From the NCBI GenBank assembly GCA_029862725.1, contig JAOTWT010000008.1:1-19978 (forward strand): DNA of 19,978 nucleotides, written 5' to 3'. Below the pieces are notes generated by a model. The model was not told the DNA's origin. It made no database searches and worked only from the letters and a program-made list of their open reading frames with translations. The first letter of the stretch is position 1. Each line of letters opens with the position of its first letter. This DNA comes from Acidobacteriota bacterium (GTDB taxonomy: Bacteria > Acidobacteriota > Blastocatellia > Pyrinomonadales > Pyrinomonadaceae). The position numbers and the translations under genes are program-made. Below are positions 8,191 to 15,696 of the stretch, piece by piece.

Positions 8191-8777
8191 TCGACACCGG
8201 GCCTCTTTCCTTTTACCACGATAGAAACAAAGCCGAGGACTACATAGAGATGCGCCGCGGGATCGACGGACGAATACTCGTCTCCGCTCTTCGCTCCTTG
8301 ATTGCGGACGGCTCGCGCGTTCTCGAACTTGGCATCGGGCCGGGTACCGACCTCCGAATTCTTGCGGAGTTCTTTGAGGTCGTTGGATCGGACTACTCAC
8401 CGTGGTTTCTTGAGATATTTTCTACAGCCTATCCAGGCATTGATTTGCTCCGGCTCGACGCCGTGACGATTGAAACAGATCTCGCATTCGATTGTATTTT
8501 TTCTAACAAGGTGCTCCATCATCTTCCGGAGGAGCAAATGAAGAGGTCTCTTGAGCGGCAAGCGAGGGTCGTCGGCAAAGGAGGAATACTCTTTCACAGC
8601 TTCTGGCTCGGCGATGAATCGAGCACCTGCGAAGGACTGACTTTTACGAAGTATCCTGAAGAGAAGATCGCGAGTGTGCTTTCGAACGTGGGAGAGATTG
8701 TCAAAAGCGGCAGATATCAGGAAATGAATCTCAACGATTCATTCTTCGCCGCGGTTCGAATAACTGAGCAGTGTTGA
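8187..8777 (+). CDS. Class I SAM-dependent methyltransferase
   Basis: The protein has 196 residues, a compact Rossmann methyltransferase with no signal peptide. Motif I is VLELGIGPGTD (45-55). The ribose-binding acid is D69 in VVGSDYS. LRLDA lies at 88-92 and the post-motif strand FDCIFSNKVLHHL at 101-113. This resembles small-molecule methyltransferases of the UbiE/TehB-like superfamily; the substrate cannot be told from sequence. The frame is open upstream to about 8112, but the ATGA overlap at 8187 and the family length support this start. It is the last gene of the operon and the only one lacking an export signal. A short hairpin without a T-tract follows at 8784-8796 (AGCGT-CTG-ACGCT). 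Confidence 0.85.
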   Translation: MIDTGPLSFYHDRNKAEDYIEMRRGIDGRILVSALRSLIADGSRVLELGIGPGTDLRILAEFFEVVGSDYSPWFLEIFSTAYPGIDLLRLDAVTIETDLAFDCIFSNKVLHHLPEEQMKRSLERQARVVGKGGILFHSFWLGDESSTCEGLTFTKYPEEKIASVLSNVGEIVKSGRYQEMNLNDSFFAAVRITEQC

Positions 8778-8867
8778 TTTTTGAGCGTCTGACGCTTGAA
8801 ATCTCGCATTACTTCCGGGCATCCGCCGAACTAATCTGGTTACCGAAGCAATCTTATAAATCTTTTC

Positions 8868-8894
8868 TTGACGCTCCTCATGGTGAGTGATAAT
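8868..8894 (+). promoter_or_regulatory. Candidate sigma-70 promoter of the gcv cluster
   Basis: TTGACG at 8868-8873 and GATAAT at 8889-8894 are separated by 15 bases (16 if ATAATT at 8890-8895 is taken as the -10). Transcription would begin near 8901, leaving a leader of about 20 bases before gcvT. The short leader leaves no room for a glycine riboswitch downstream of this promoter. Confidence 0.4.
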
Positions 8895-8919
8895 TTCACC
8901 TTTGCTTTAAACCGGAATT

Positions 8920-10032
8920 ATGTCTGATCCAAATCTTCAGAAAACACCTCTGAACGCCGTCCACCGAGAACTGGGCGGCAAGATGGTCGATTTCGGCGGC
9001 TGGGATATGCCCGTATTGTACCCGGCGGGCACAATCAAGGAGCATATTAGAACGCGAACTTCCTCCGGCCTGTTCGATGTATCGCACATGGGCGAGATCC
9101 ACGTCGACGGCAAGGACGCGATTCCCTTCGTGAACCACCTGACGACGAACAACGTCGAGAAACTGGTCGACGGACAAGCGCACTACTCCGCCTTGACATA
9201 CGTAAACGGAACCGTTGTCGACGACCTCCTCGTATACCGTTTTGGCCCCGAGCGGCTCCTCCTTGTCGTCAACGCCGCCACCCAGGACAAGGATTGGGAA
9301 TGGATTCGATCACACAGCGATGGTTTCGATGTCGACCTTCGCCATGCCAGCACCGAATACTGCCAGATCGCGATTCAGGGGCCTTCCGCACTGGGAATTT
9401 TGCAAGGACTTACGGACACGCCGCTCGATGAGATCAAGTACTATCATTTTTCAAACGGAACGGTCGACGGGGTAGCTTCGATAATTTCCAGAACGGGATA
9501 TACCGGCGAGGACGGCTTCGAGGTCTACGCGGATGCGTCAGAAGCGGTGAGGCTCTGGAACAAAATGCTCGACGCGGGCAACTACGGTTCCGAAGACGGG
9601 ATACTTCCCTGCGGCCTTGCAGCCCGAAACACGCTGCGTCTCGAAGCGGCGATGTCCTTGTACGGTCACGAGATCAGCGAGGATATCACGCCACTTGAAG
9701 CCAACCTCGGGTGGATCTGCAAACTAACGACTGACTTTATCGGCCGGGACGCACTGGCGGAACAAAAAAGGGCCGGGCTCACCCGAAAACTCGTCGGCTT
9801 CGAAATGACCGACAGGGGCATTGCCCGAGACGGATTCGACATCTATATCGACGACCGTAAATCGGGATTTGTAACGTCGGGAAGTCCCGCTCCTTTTCTA
9901 AAAAAGAACATCGGACTGGCCTTTGTTCCCGCCGAGTTTGCAAACATCGGGCAAGAGATTAAGATTGATGTCAGGGGGAAAATGCTGGCGGCCGAAATTG
10001 TTCCGACGCCGTTCTACAAGAGGGCCAAATAG
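8920..10032 (+). CDS. gcvT: Aminomethyltransferase, T protein of the glycine cleavage system
   Basis: The protein has 370 residues, normal for GcvT. It transfers the methylene group from the aminomethyl-lipoyl arm of GcvH to tetrahydrofolate, releasing ammonia. Family marks run in order: DFGGWDMPVLY (24-34), SGLFDVSHMGEI (49-60), the DD pair at 101-102 in TVVDDLLVYR that holds the catalytic Asp, VVNAATQDKDW, SRTGYTGEDGFEVY and AAMSLYGHEI. The C-terminal barrel domain includes GFVTSGSPAPFLKKNIGLAFV. It is cytoplasmic, the first gene of gcvT-H-PA-PB, with 59 bases to gcvH. The ATG has no strong Shine-Dalgarno. The start fits the family N-terminus (LQKTPLNAVH). Confidence 0.97.
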   Translation: MSDPNLQKTPLNAVHRELGGKMVDFGGWDMPVLYPAGTIKEHIRTRTSSGLFDVSHMGEIHVDGKDAIPFVNHLTTNNVEKLVDGQAHYSALTYVNGTVVDDLLVYRFGPERLLLVVNAATQDKDWEWIRSHSDGFDVDLRHASTEYCQIAIQGPSALGILQGLTDTPLDEIKYYHFSNGTVDGVASIISRTGYTGEDGFEVYADASEAVRLWNKMLDAGNYGSEDGILPCGLAARNTLRLEAAMSLYGHEISEDITPLEANLGWICKLTTDFIGRDALAEQKRAGLTRKLVGFEMTDRGIARDGFDIYIDDRKSGFVTSGSPAPFLKKNIGLAFVPAEFANIGQEIKIDVRGKMLAAEIVPTPFYKRAK

Positions 10033-10091
10033 TGGCCGGAGTTTCAACCAAAGCTTGATTTAAATTAATTAACCGAGAGAACTGATTAACT

Positions 10092-10484
10092 ATGTCAAAT
10101 ATTCCAGACAACCTGAAATATAGTAAAGATCACGAGTGGCTGAATGTCGAGGGCGATACTGCTACCCTCGGAATTACCGACTATGCGCAGGAAGCCCTGG
10201 GCGATGTCGTTTACGTTGAGTTGCCGAACGAAGGTGAGAACTTTAACGCTCACGACGCTTTCGGTTCGGTTGAATCGGTAAAGGCGGTTTCGGAGATTTT
10301 CACGCCTGTTGCCGGCGAAGTCATCGAAACGAACGAAGATCTGAACGACACCCCGGAGGTCGTAAACGACGATCCTTACGGGGATGGCTGGATGGTCAAG
10401 ATCAAGATGGACAATTCCGGCGAGGCGGATGCGCTTCTGAGCGCGGAAGAGTATGCCGAATTCCTCGAATCGGAAGAAGAATAG
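10092..10484 (+). CDS. gcvH: Glycine cleavage system H protein
   Basis: The 130-residue length is typical. The lipoyl-bearing Lys is K64 in FGSVESVKAVSEI. Flanking family marks are YSKDHEWL at the N-terminus, LGITDYAQEALGDVVYVELP, and NDDPYGDGWMVKIK near the C-terminus. The lipoyl arm carries the aminomethyl group from the P protein to the T protein and is re-oxidised by the L protein. The tail is acidic (LLSAEEYAEFLESEEE). The gene lies 59 bases after gcvT. An intrinsic terminator follows it, which would set H and T levels apart from P. No lipoyl-attachment gene is adjacent. Confidence 0.97.
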   Translation: MSNIPDNLKYSKDHEWLNVEGDTATLGITDYAQEALGDVVYVELPNEGENFNAHDAFGSVESVKAVSEIFTPVAGEVIETNEDLNDTPEVVNDDPYGDGWMVKIKMDNSGEADALLSAEEYAEFLESEEE

Positions 10485-10505
10485 AGTTTTTTAGAATTTC
10501 GATTT

Positions 10506-10561
10506 AGCCGCTGCGTTAACCAGTGCATCCGGTTTCGGGTTCAACGGGCAGCGGCTTTTTT
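10506..10561 (+). terminator. Intrinsic terminator between gcvH and gcvPA
   Basis: AGCCGCTGC (10506-10514) pairs perfectly with GCAGCGGCT (10548-10556) and is followed by a T run to 10561. The 33 bases between can extend the stem (GTT/AAC and AACC/GGTT with bulges), topped by CCG/CGG. It lies inside the gcv cluster, 21 bases after the gcvH stop, so readthrough or a new promoter is needed for gcvPA. Confidence 0.75.
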
Positions 10562-10587
10562 GACACATACATCAACCAAGCTAGATT
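10560..10587 (+). promoter_or_regulatory. Candidate promoter of gcvPA, starting in the terminator T-tract
   Basis: A perfect -35 TTGACA (10560-10565) overlaps the end of the terminator's T run. TAGATT (10582-10587) is a fair -10 at 16 bases spacing. Transcription would begin near 10594-10596, at or just before the gcvPA ATG at 10596, giving a leaderless mRNA. This fits the absence of any Shine-Dalgarno there. Confidence 0.4.
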
Positions 10588-10595
10588 TTTGTTTA

Positions 10596-11933
10596 ATGAG
10601 ATATATTCCAAACTCAAAAGAAGAACAATCAGAGATGCTGGGCGCAATCGGCCTCGCGTCGGCTGACGAGCTGTTTCGTTCGATCCCGGAAGATGTGCTT
10701 CTCGCGAGGAAGCTCGAAGTGACGAGGCCGCTAGCAGAAAACGAGGTTATTACGTCGATGGAGACGTTTGCCGCGAAAAATGAAGCGGCTGTCAAGACTT
10801 CGTTTCTCGGCGGCGGGGTTTATTCCCATTTTTCTCCGACCGTGGTCGATCACCTTATTCAACGCAGCGAGTTTTTTACTTCCTACACGCCTTACCAGCC
10901 GGAAGTTACCCAGGGGACGCTCCAATACATTTTCGAATTCCAGACACTTGTTTGCCAGTTGACCGGGATGGAGGTCGCAAACGCCTCGATGTACGACGGT
11001 TCGACAGCGATGGCCGAAGCGTTCCTGATGGCACATCGCGTCACCCGCCGCGACAAAGTCCTCGTCGCCGAAACGGTGCATCCAGAATACCTGGAAGTTG
11101 CGGAGACCTACACCCAGCACGGGGAAATGCAGCTTGAGACGATCGGTTTCGACCATGAAACGGGATGTGTCGCCACAGAGGGTCTGGCCAAAATCGATAA
11201 GGACACGGCGGCGCTTGTGATCCAGTCACCGAACTTTTTTGGTTGCGTTGAACGGCTCAACGATCTGGCCGACATGGCTCATGAGGCGGGCGCCCTTTTG
11301 ATCGTCGTCGTGACGGAGGCGGTGTCGTTCGGTATGCTCAAATCGCCAGGCGAATGCGGCGCCGATATCGTCGTCGCTGAAGGCCAGAGTTTTGGCGTTC
11401 CGATGAGCTTCGGCGGGCCACATGTGGGAATGTTTGCTTGCCGCCAGAAGTACGTCAGACAAATGCCCGGCAGGCTGGCCGGTGTTGCATACGACAAGGA
11501 CGGAAACCGCGGTTTCGTGTTGACCCTGGCGACGCGCGAGCAGCACATACGACGCGACAAGGCAACTTCGAACATCTGTACTAATCAGGGTCTGATCGCG
11601 CTCGCGGCCACCATTTATATGGAAACGATGGGACGCAGGGGACTGCAGGAAGTTGCCTATCACAACGCGCAAAAAGCCGCCTACGCGGCAAAACGAATCG
11701 CCGAACTGGATGGTTTTTCGATCGCTTTCAGCGCTCCCTTCTTTAATGAGTTTGTCGTCACGGCGCCTTCCCCAGCCAAGGATATCCTTCGCCGGCTAAG
11801 CTCCGAAAAAGACATCTTGGGCGGCATCGCGCTTTCCGGTTATTACAAAGGGCGAGAAAATGATTTCCTCGTCTGCGTAACCGAAACAAACACGAGGGAA
11901 CAAATTGACAAACTCGTCGCGGCACTCGGCTGA
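10596..11933 (+). CDS. gcvPA: Glycine dehydrogenase (decarboxylating) subunit 1, N-terminal half of the P protein
   Basis: The protein has 445 residues, the usual size for GcvPA in organisms with a split P protein. It forms a heterotetramer with GcvPB that decarboxylates glycine and passes the aminomethyl group to lipoyl-GcvH. Family marks are MRYIPNS and LGAIGLASADELF at the start, FLGGGVYSHFSP, FTSYTPYQPEVTQGTLQYIFEFQT, ANASMYDGSTA, and REQHIRRDKATSNICTNQ near the C-terminus. This half has the aminotransferase fold but not the PLP lysine, which is in GcvPB. The frame is open back to a TTG at 10560, but the ATG at 10596 gives the standard N-terminus. No Shine-Dalgarno is visible. There are 72 bases to gcvPB. 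Confidence 0.96.
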   Translation: MRYIPNSKEEQSEMLGAIGLASADELFRSIPEDVLLARKLEVTRPLAENEVITSMETFAAKNEAAVKTSFLGGGVYSHFSPTVVDHLIQRSEFFTSYTPYQPEVTQGTLQYIFEFQTLVCQLTGMEVANASMYDGSTAMAEAFLMAHRVTRRDKVLVAETVHPEYLEVAETYTQHGEMQLETIGFDHETGCVATEGLAKIDKDTAALVIQSPNFFGCVERLNDLADMAHEAGALLIVVVTEAVSFGMLKSPGECGADIVVAEGQSFGVPMSFGGPHVGMFACRQKYVRQMPGRLAGVAYDKDGNRGFVLTLATREQHIRRDKATSNICTNQGLIALAATIYMETMGRRGLQEVAYHNAQKAAYAAKRIAELDGFSIAFSAPFFNEFVVTAPSPAKDILRRLSSEKDILGGIALSGYYKGRENDFLVCVTETNTREQIDKLVAALG

Positions 11934-12005
11934 GAGTTCCGCTTCCCCGGTCGCCGAAACCACACGTGGAATCGCGCCGGCTTTGATTATTGAAACAAAA
12001 CCACG

Positions 12006-13529
12006 ATGAGCATAACGAAAGTCACACAGCACCCGACCCAGAATGAAGCATTGATCTTTGAACGTTCGCAAACCGGACGGGTTGGATACAGGTTGCCGCA
12101 ACTCGATGTCGAAGAGACGCCGGCCGATGACCTGATGCCTGCCGAATTTCGTCGAACCGACGACCTCGAAGGAGTTCCTGAAGTCTCCGAAGTCGATGTC
12201 ATCCGCCACTTTACAAGGATGTCAACATGGAACTTCTCGATCGACCTGGGCATGTACCCGCTTGGATCGTGCACGATGAAATACAACTCGAGGCTGAATG
12301 AAAAAGTGGCCCGAATCGCGGGCTTCCTCAACCATCACCCTTTGGCGCCGGAGGATGAATCACAGGGTGGGCTCGAACTCATGTACCGGCTGCAGGAAGA
12401 CCTCGCGGAGATCACGGGGCTTCCCGGCGTTACTCTTCAGCCTGCAGCGGGCGCTCACGGCGAAATGACGGGAGTGATGATCATTCGCGCGGTCTTGGAC
12501 AAGAGGGAAGGAGAAGCGTCGAAACAGCGGCGGGTAATGCTCGTTCCCGATTCTGCCCATGGCACCAACCCTGCGTCTGCAAAGCTTGCCGGATTTACTG
12601 TCAAGACAATCCGCTCGACCCCAGATGGATTTACCGACATGGACCATCTCTACGAGTTGTGCGGAGAAGGCGGAATCGCCGGGCTGATGCTGACGAATCC
12701 TTCAACTGTGGGGATATTCGAAAAGAACATCCGCGAGATTTGCGACGCGATCCATGACGCCGGCGGGCTGGTGTATATGGACGGCGCGAATATGAATGCG
12801 CTGGTTGGAGTGGCACGCCCCGGCGATATGGGTGTCGATGTAATTCACCTCAACCTGCACAAGACCTTTTCGACCCCCCACGGAGGAGGCGGCCCGGGCT
12901 GCGGACCCTGTTGCTGCACGGTCGAACTCGAACCGTTCCTGCCCACTCCGAAGGTGGTTCGGGAAAACGGGGGCTACAGGCTCGAATACGATCGTCCGGA
13001 CTCGATCGGCCGCGTAAAGGCGTTTTTCGGGAACTTTGGAATGATGGTACGTGCGCTCGCCTACATTCAGACGCACGGCGACACCGGTTTGCGCGAGGCA
13101 ACCGAGGCCGCAGTGCTAAATGCCCGTTACATCGCACATTATCTCGAGAAAGACTTTGAAAAACCCTTTGAGGCCGACACGATGCATGAGGTAATCCTCT
13201 CGCACAAGAAACAGGCGCGAAAAGGCGTTCATACGCTCGATATCGGCAAACGGCTGATCGATTACGGTTTTCATCCGATGACGGTCTACTTCCCTTTGAT
13301 AGTAGACGGAGCGATGCTGATCGAGCCGACAGAGTCGGTCGGGCGGCAGGAACTAGATGCGTTTGTGGACGCGATGAAATCGATCGCTAAGGAAACCGTT
13401 GAAGATCCGGACCTCGTGATTAACGCCCCACACACGACCCGCATCGGCCGTTTGGACGAGGCAACGGCCGCGCGGAAACCGGTCCTTCGCTGGAGCCCCG
13501 ACATGGAGTCGACCGCTAAATCAGCATAG
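12006..13529 (+). CDS. gcvPB: Glycine dehydrogenase (decarboxylating) subunit 2, PLP-binding half of the P protein
   Basis: The protein has 507 residues, as expected for GcvPB. PLP is bound by K286 in HLNLHKTFSTPHGGGGPG, followed by the Gly-rich loop. Other family marks are SCTMKYN (88-94), LQPAAGAHGEMTG (144-156), DSAHGTNPASA (182-192), MLTNPST and DGANMNAL (259-266). The C-terminus carries KRLIDYGFHPMTVYFP and VEDPDLVINAPHTT. It completes the P protein with GcvPA. The start ATG lacks a clear ribosome binding site but matches the family N-terminus. It is the last gene of the cluster, with a terminator 26 bases after the stop. The L protein (lpd) is not in the window and is usually encoded elsewhere. 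Confidence 0.97.
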   Translation: MSITKVTQHPTQNEALIFERSQTGRVGYRLPQLDVEETPADDLMPAEFRRTDDLEGVPEVSEVDVIRHFTRMSTWNFSIDLGMYPLGSCTMKYNSRLNEKVARIAGFLNHHPLAPEDESQGGLELMYRLQEDLAEITGLPGVTLQPAAGAHGEMTGVMIIRAVLDKREGEASKQRRVMLVPDSAHGTNPASAKLAGFTVKTIRSTPDGFTDMDHLYELCGEGGIAGLMLTNPSTVGIFEKNIREICDAIHDAGGLVYMDGANMNALVGVARPGDMGVDVIHLNLHKTFSTPHGGGGPGCGPCCCTVELEPFLPTPKVVRENGGYRLEYDRPDSIGRVKAFFGNFGMMVRALAYIQTHGDTGLREATEAAVLNARYIAHYLEKDFEKPFEADTMHEVILSHKKQARKGVHTLDIGKRLIDYGFHPMTVYFPLIVDGAMLIEPTESVGRQELDAFVDAMKSIAKETVEDPDLVINAPHTTRIGRLDEATAARKPVLRWSPDMESTAKSA

Positions 13530-13555
13530 GTTTTGGAAAAAGTCCCGAGTTTACC

Positions 13556-13597
13556 AACCGGCGCACTGCGTGCCGGTTTTTTTGTGCGCGTTTTTTT
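13556..13597 (+). terminator. Two overlapping intrinsic terminators after gcvPB
   Basis: The first hairpin is AACCGGCGC (13556-13564) with GTGCCGGTT (13570-13578, one G.T pair), followed by T to 13583. A second, mutually exclusive hairpin pairs GCGCAC (13561-13566) with GTGCGC (13584-13589), followed by G and seven T (13591-13597). Together they should stop gcv transcription firmly before the next gene. Confidence 0.85.
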
Positions 13598-13611
13598 GCG
13601 AAACAATGTCG

Positions 13612-13623
13612 TCGGCCGGCCGA
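13612..13623. promoter_or_regulatory. 12-bp perfect palindrome, possible operator
   Basis: TCGGCCGGCCGA is a perfect palindrome. It overlaps GATAAT (13622-13627), a possible -10 element, and lies 48 bases before the start codon at 13672. A repressor bound here could control the next gene. No good -35 is seen at the proper distance, so this rests on position and symmetry alone. Confidence 0.3.
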
Positions 13624-13671
13624 TAATTTTGACAACGGAACAAAACATAAGGTCGGAAGGAGACTCGAACT

Positions 13672-15642
13672 ATGGCAGTTAAACTGGATGCAGCTCATGT
13701 CGCCGCAAAGAAAACCATGTCGTTCGCCTCACAGGCGGTCAAGAAAACCGTAAAAGCCGCGAGTTCTGTCGTCAAATCAACGGCCCCTTCGGCAAATGCC
13801 GCAGTTACCGCCAAGAAAGCATCGTGGAATCTTCATGCAGCAGTTGCCAAACAGAATCTTAGAAACAGTTACACCGCCTCAACGACGCCTCGGGAGCGCG
13901 CCGACGAGATTATCAAGAACAACGGCGGACGCGACAACCTGAACACAGATAATGCCGGACGCGATTTGGGCGTAATGGCGGTTAGCGACCCCGCCGCCGC
14001 ACTCGAGGTTTCGATACTGGTCCTCGATCAGGTCAAGGAAAACGACCGCGACGAGGTAGCACAGAGTTTTGCCGACAGCCTTTCCGAAGATCAGCTCGCT
14101 GCAATTGCGAGTGACGCACGAGGCACGGAACTTCTGGAGTTGCACCGGAAAAACGTACTCGACGGCAAAGTCCATCGCGATGAACGCGCCACAGCTCTGA
14201 GGCTTCAAAATGCCATTCAGCGCTATCCGACCCCGGAATTAACAGGAAACCACGAAAATGATATCAGAACCATGGCGTCTGATCTGGAAGGCCTGCCGCC
14301 CGAAAAGCAGGCGGAATATCTAAAAGAGATCCTTGCCCATCCGTACGGCATTGAAACACTGGAAAGAGCGGCGGTCCTGAATGCCGAAGAGCAAAAAGTG
14401 CTCGCGTCGGCGCTTAGCAGCGCTTATACGGCCAATCCGTCCAGCGTCAACTCGGCGTTTAGATCGACCCTCGAAAGCGAAAGGCTCTTCCCGGTCACCC
14501 AATGGAGCGGGTTCGCAAATGTGGTTTCCCAAACCGGTAACGATGCATTGATCGCCAGTTACGGACGAATGGCGATAAACCATGCGGCATCCAATCCGGA
14601 TCACCATGCCGTTTCCGTTGATGCAATGCAGGCGCTCTCCGGATTGACGCCCGGCGCCCTTGCGAGTTTCATAAACTTCCGTTCTATAGTCCCGCCGCGT
14701 TCGGGAAGTCTGCAAGGCATCGGACAGGCCATACAAACCAATCAGGCGCAGTTTCAGACGGTCCTCCAGGACGCCGCTGATTGGCTCGATGCGGACGCCA
14801 ATAATTCCGGTTTTGCAAACCCTTGGGCATTTAACCCTGCGCTCGGGAACCTGCTCGACACCGCCTCTCAAATGACGAACCGCGACGGCACTCCAACGGA
14901 AGCCGCGTTAAAGATCTTTGAGGCCGTAGCGACGAAGACCGGGGATAACTTTTTTACAAAAGAAGCCGCGGGGCGATTCTTTATTGAGCACTCACAGGCG
15001 GTTGTCGACAAATACGCCTCGCTTCGAAATCCCGACGGCTCGGCAAACCGCATCGCTCCCGACGTCCTCAAAGATTTCTTCATCGGCGTCGTTTACTCCC
15101 CGATCTCGCATCTTCTTGAATACAACGGCAGGTCGATGGTCGAAACGATCATGGGCGACGGCGCCGGTAACCAGGGCATTATCGGGGATGTCGCAGCGAC
15201 CCTTATGTACAGGGCCGCAAAAGGCGGCAACCCGGAAGACATCGGTCGCGAGCTAGGTTATTTGTTTGGCGCCATAAGCGGCGGTTTCCTCGACGCCGTC
15301 GAGGCCTACAAAGACAAGTTCGACGACGACAAGAAATTCCGCGAATTTATGTACGGCATTGTAAACAAGGGGCTCGGCGCCTTTGGCAAAAAAGCGGGCA
15401 TACCACTGGAAAAGATCGCGTCTTTCGCAGAAAAACTCTATGAGGCCGGTAAGTCGCGCGAACGCTCGGCAAGGCTCAGGGGTTTCCAGAAAGCTTTCCT
15501 TGAACTAAAGGATGAAATGAGATTCAGCCTCCTCGAGACCGAAAACGCAAATCCACAGACAAAGGGCATCGAGGAAAGTTTTACAATCAGCTGGACGGAC
15601 TTCATCGCCAGCTACCTGGCAACGGACTGGATCGCGAATTAG
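13672..15642 (+). CDS. Large helical protein of unknown function, candidate effector or toxin-like
   Basis: I do not recognise this 656-residue protein. It has no signal peptide, no transmembrane segment typical of transporters, no enzyme motif and not a single Cys. Residues 1-65 are Ala/Lys-rich (AAKKTMSFASQAVKKTVKAA), rather like histone H1 tails. Residues ~72-175 contain NNGGRDNLNTDNAGRDLG (83-100) and a helical DRDEVAQSFADSLSEDQLAA segment, a style I associate with N-terminal parts of large secreted or toxin-like proteins; this is memory, not a search. Near 524-545 lies a Gly-rich hydrophobic hairpin-like stretch (ELGYLFGAISGGFLDAVEAY). Nearly all the rest is amphipathic helix. The start has a strong GGAAGGAG 9 bases upstream. 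It stands alone between the gcv terminators and a minus-strand gene. Confidence 0.8.
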   Translation: MAVKLDAAHVAAKKTMSFASQAVKKTVKAASSVVKSTAPSANAAVTAKKASWNLHAAVAKQNLRNSYTASTTPRERADEIIKNNGGRDNLNTDNAGRDLGVMAVSDPAAALEVSILVLDQVKENDRDEVAQSFADSLSEDQLAAIASDARGTELLELHRKNVLDGKVHRDERATALRLQNAIQRYPTPELTGNHENDIRTMASDLEGLPPEKQAEYLKEILAHPYGIETLERAAVLNAEEQKVLASALSSAYTANPSSVNSAFRSTLESERLFPVTQWSGFANVVSQTGNDALIASYGRMAINHAASNPDHHAVSVDAMQALSGLTPGALASFINFRSIVPPRSGSLQGIGQAIQTNQAQFQTVLQDAADWLDADANNSGFANPWAFNPALGNLLDTASQMTNRDGTPTEAALKIFEAVATKTGDNFFTKEAAGRFFIEHSQAVVDKYASLRNPDGSANRIAPDVLKDFFIGVVYSPISHLLEYNGRSMVETIMGDGAGNQGIIGDVAATLMYRAAKGGNPEDIGRELGYLFGAISGGFLDAVEAYKDKFDDDKKFREFMYGIVNKGLGAFGKKAGIPLEKIASFAEKLYEAGKSRERSARLRGFQKAFLELKDEMRFSLLETENANPQTKGIEESFTISWTDFIASYLATDWIAN

Positions 15643-15696
15643 CAGTCCCTTGCAATATAGGGAGGCTCGTTCAATTCGGGGCACAAGAAGGGATCC

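Noticed and set aside
8784..8796. Terminator after the methyltransferase (AGCGT-CTG-ACGCT)
   Set aside because: The stem is only 5 bp and no T-tract follows, so it is mentioned only in the gene entry.
8778..8919. Glycine riboswitch upstream of gcvT (a ttaccgaagcaa segment resembles the core)
   Set aside because: Only one short core-like segment is present, with no matching 5' GGGAGAG-type half and no tandem aptamer. The likely promoter lies downstream of it.
13629..13634. Perfect TTGACA as a -35 for the 656-residue protein
   Set aside because: No -10-like sequence lies 15-19 bases downstream; the region there is the ribosome binding site.
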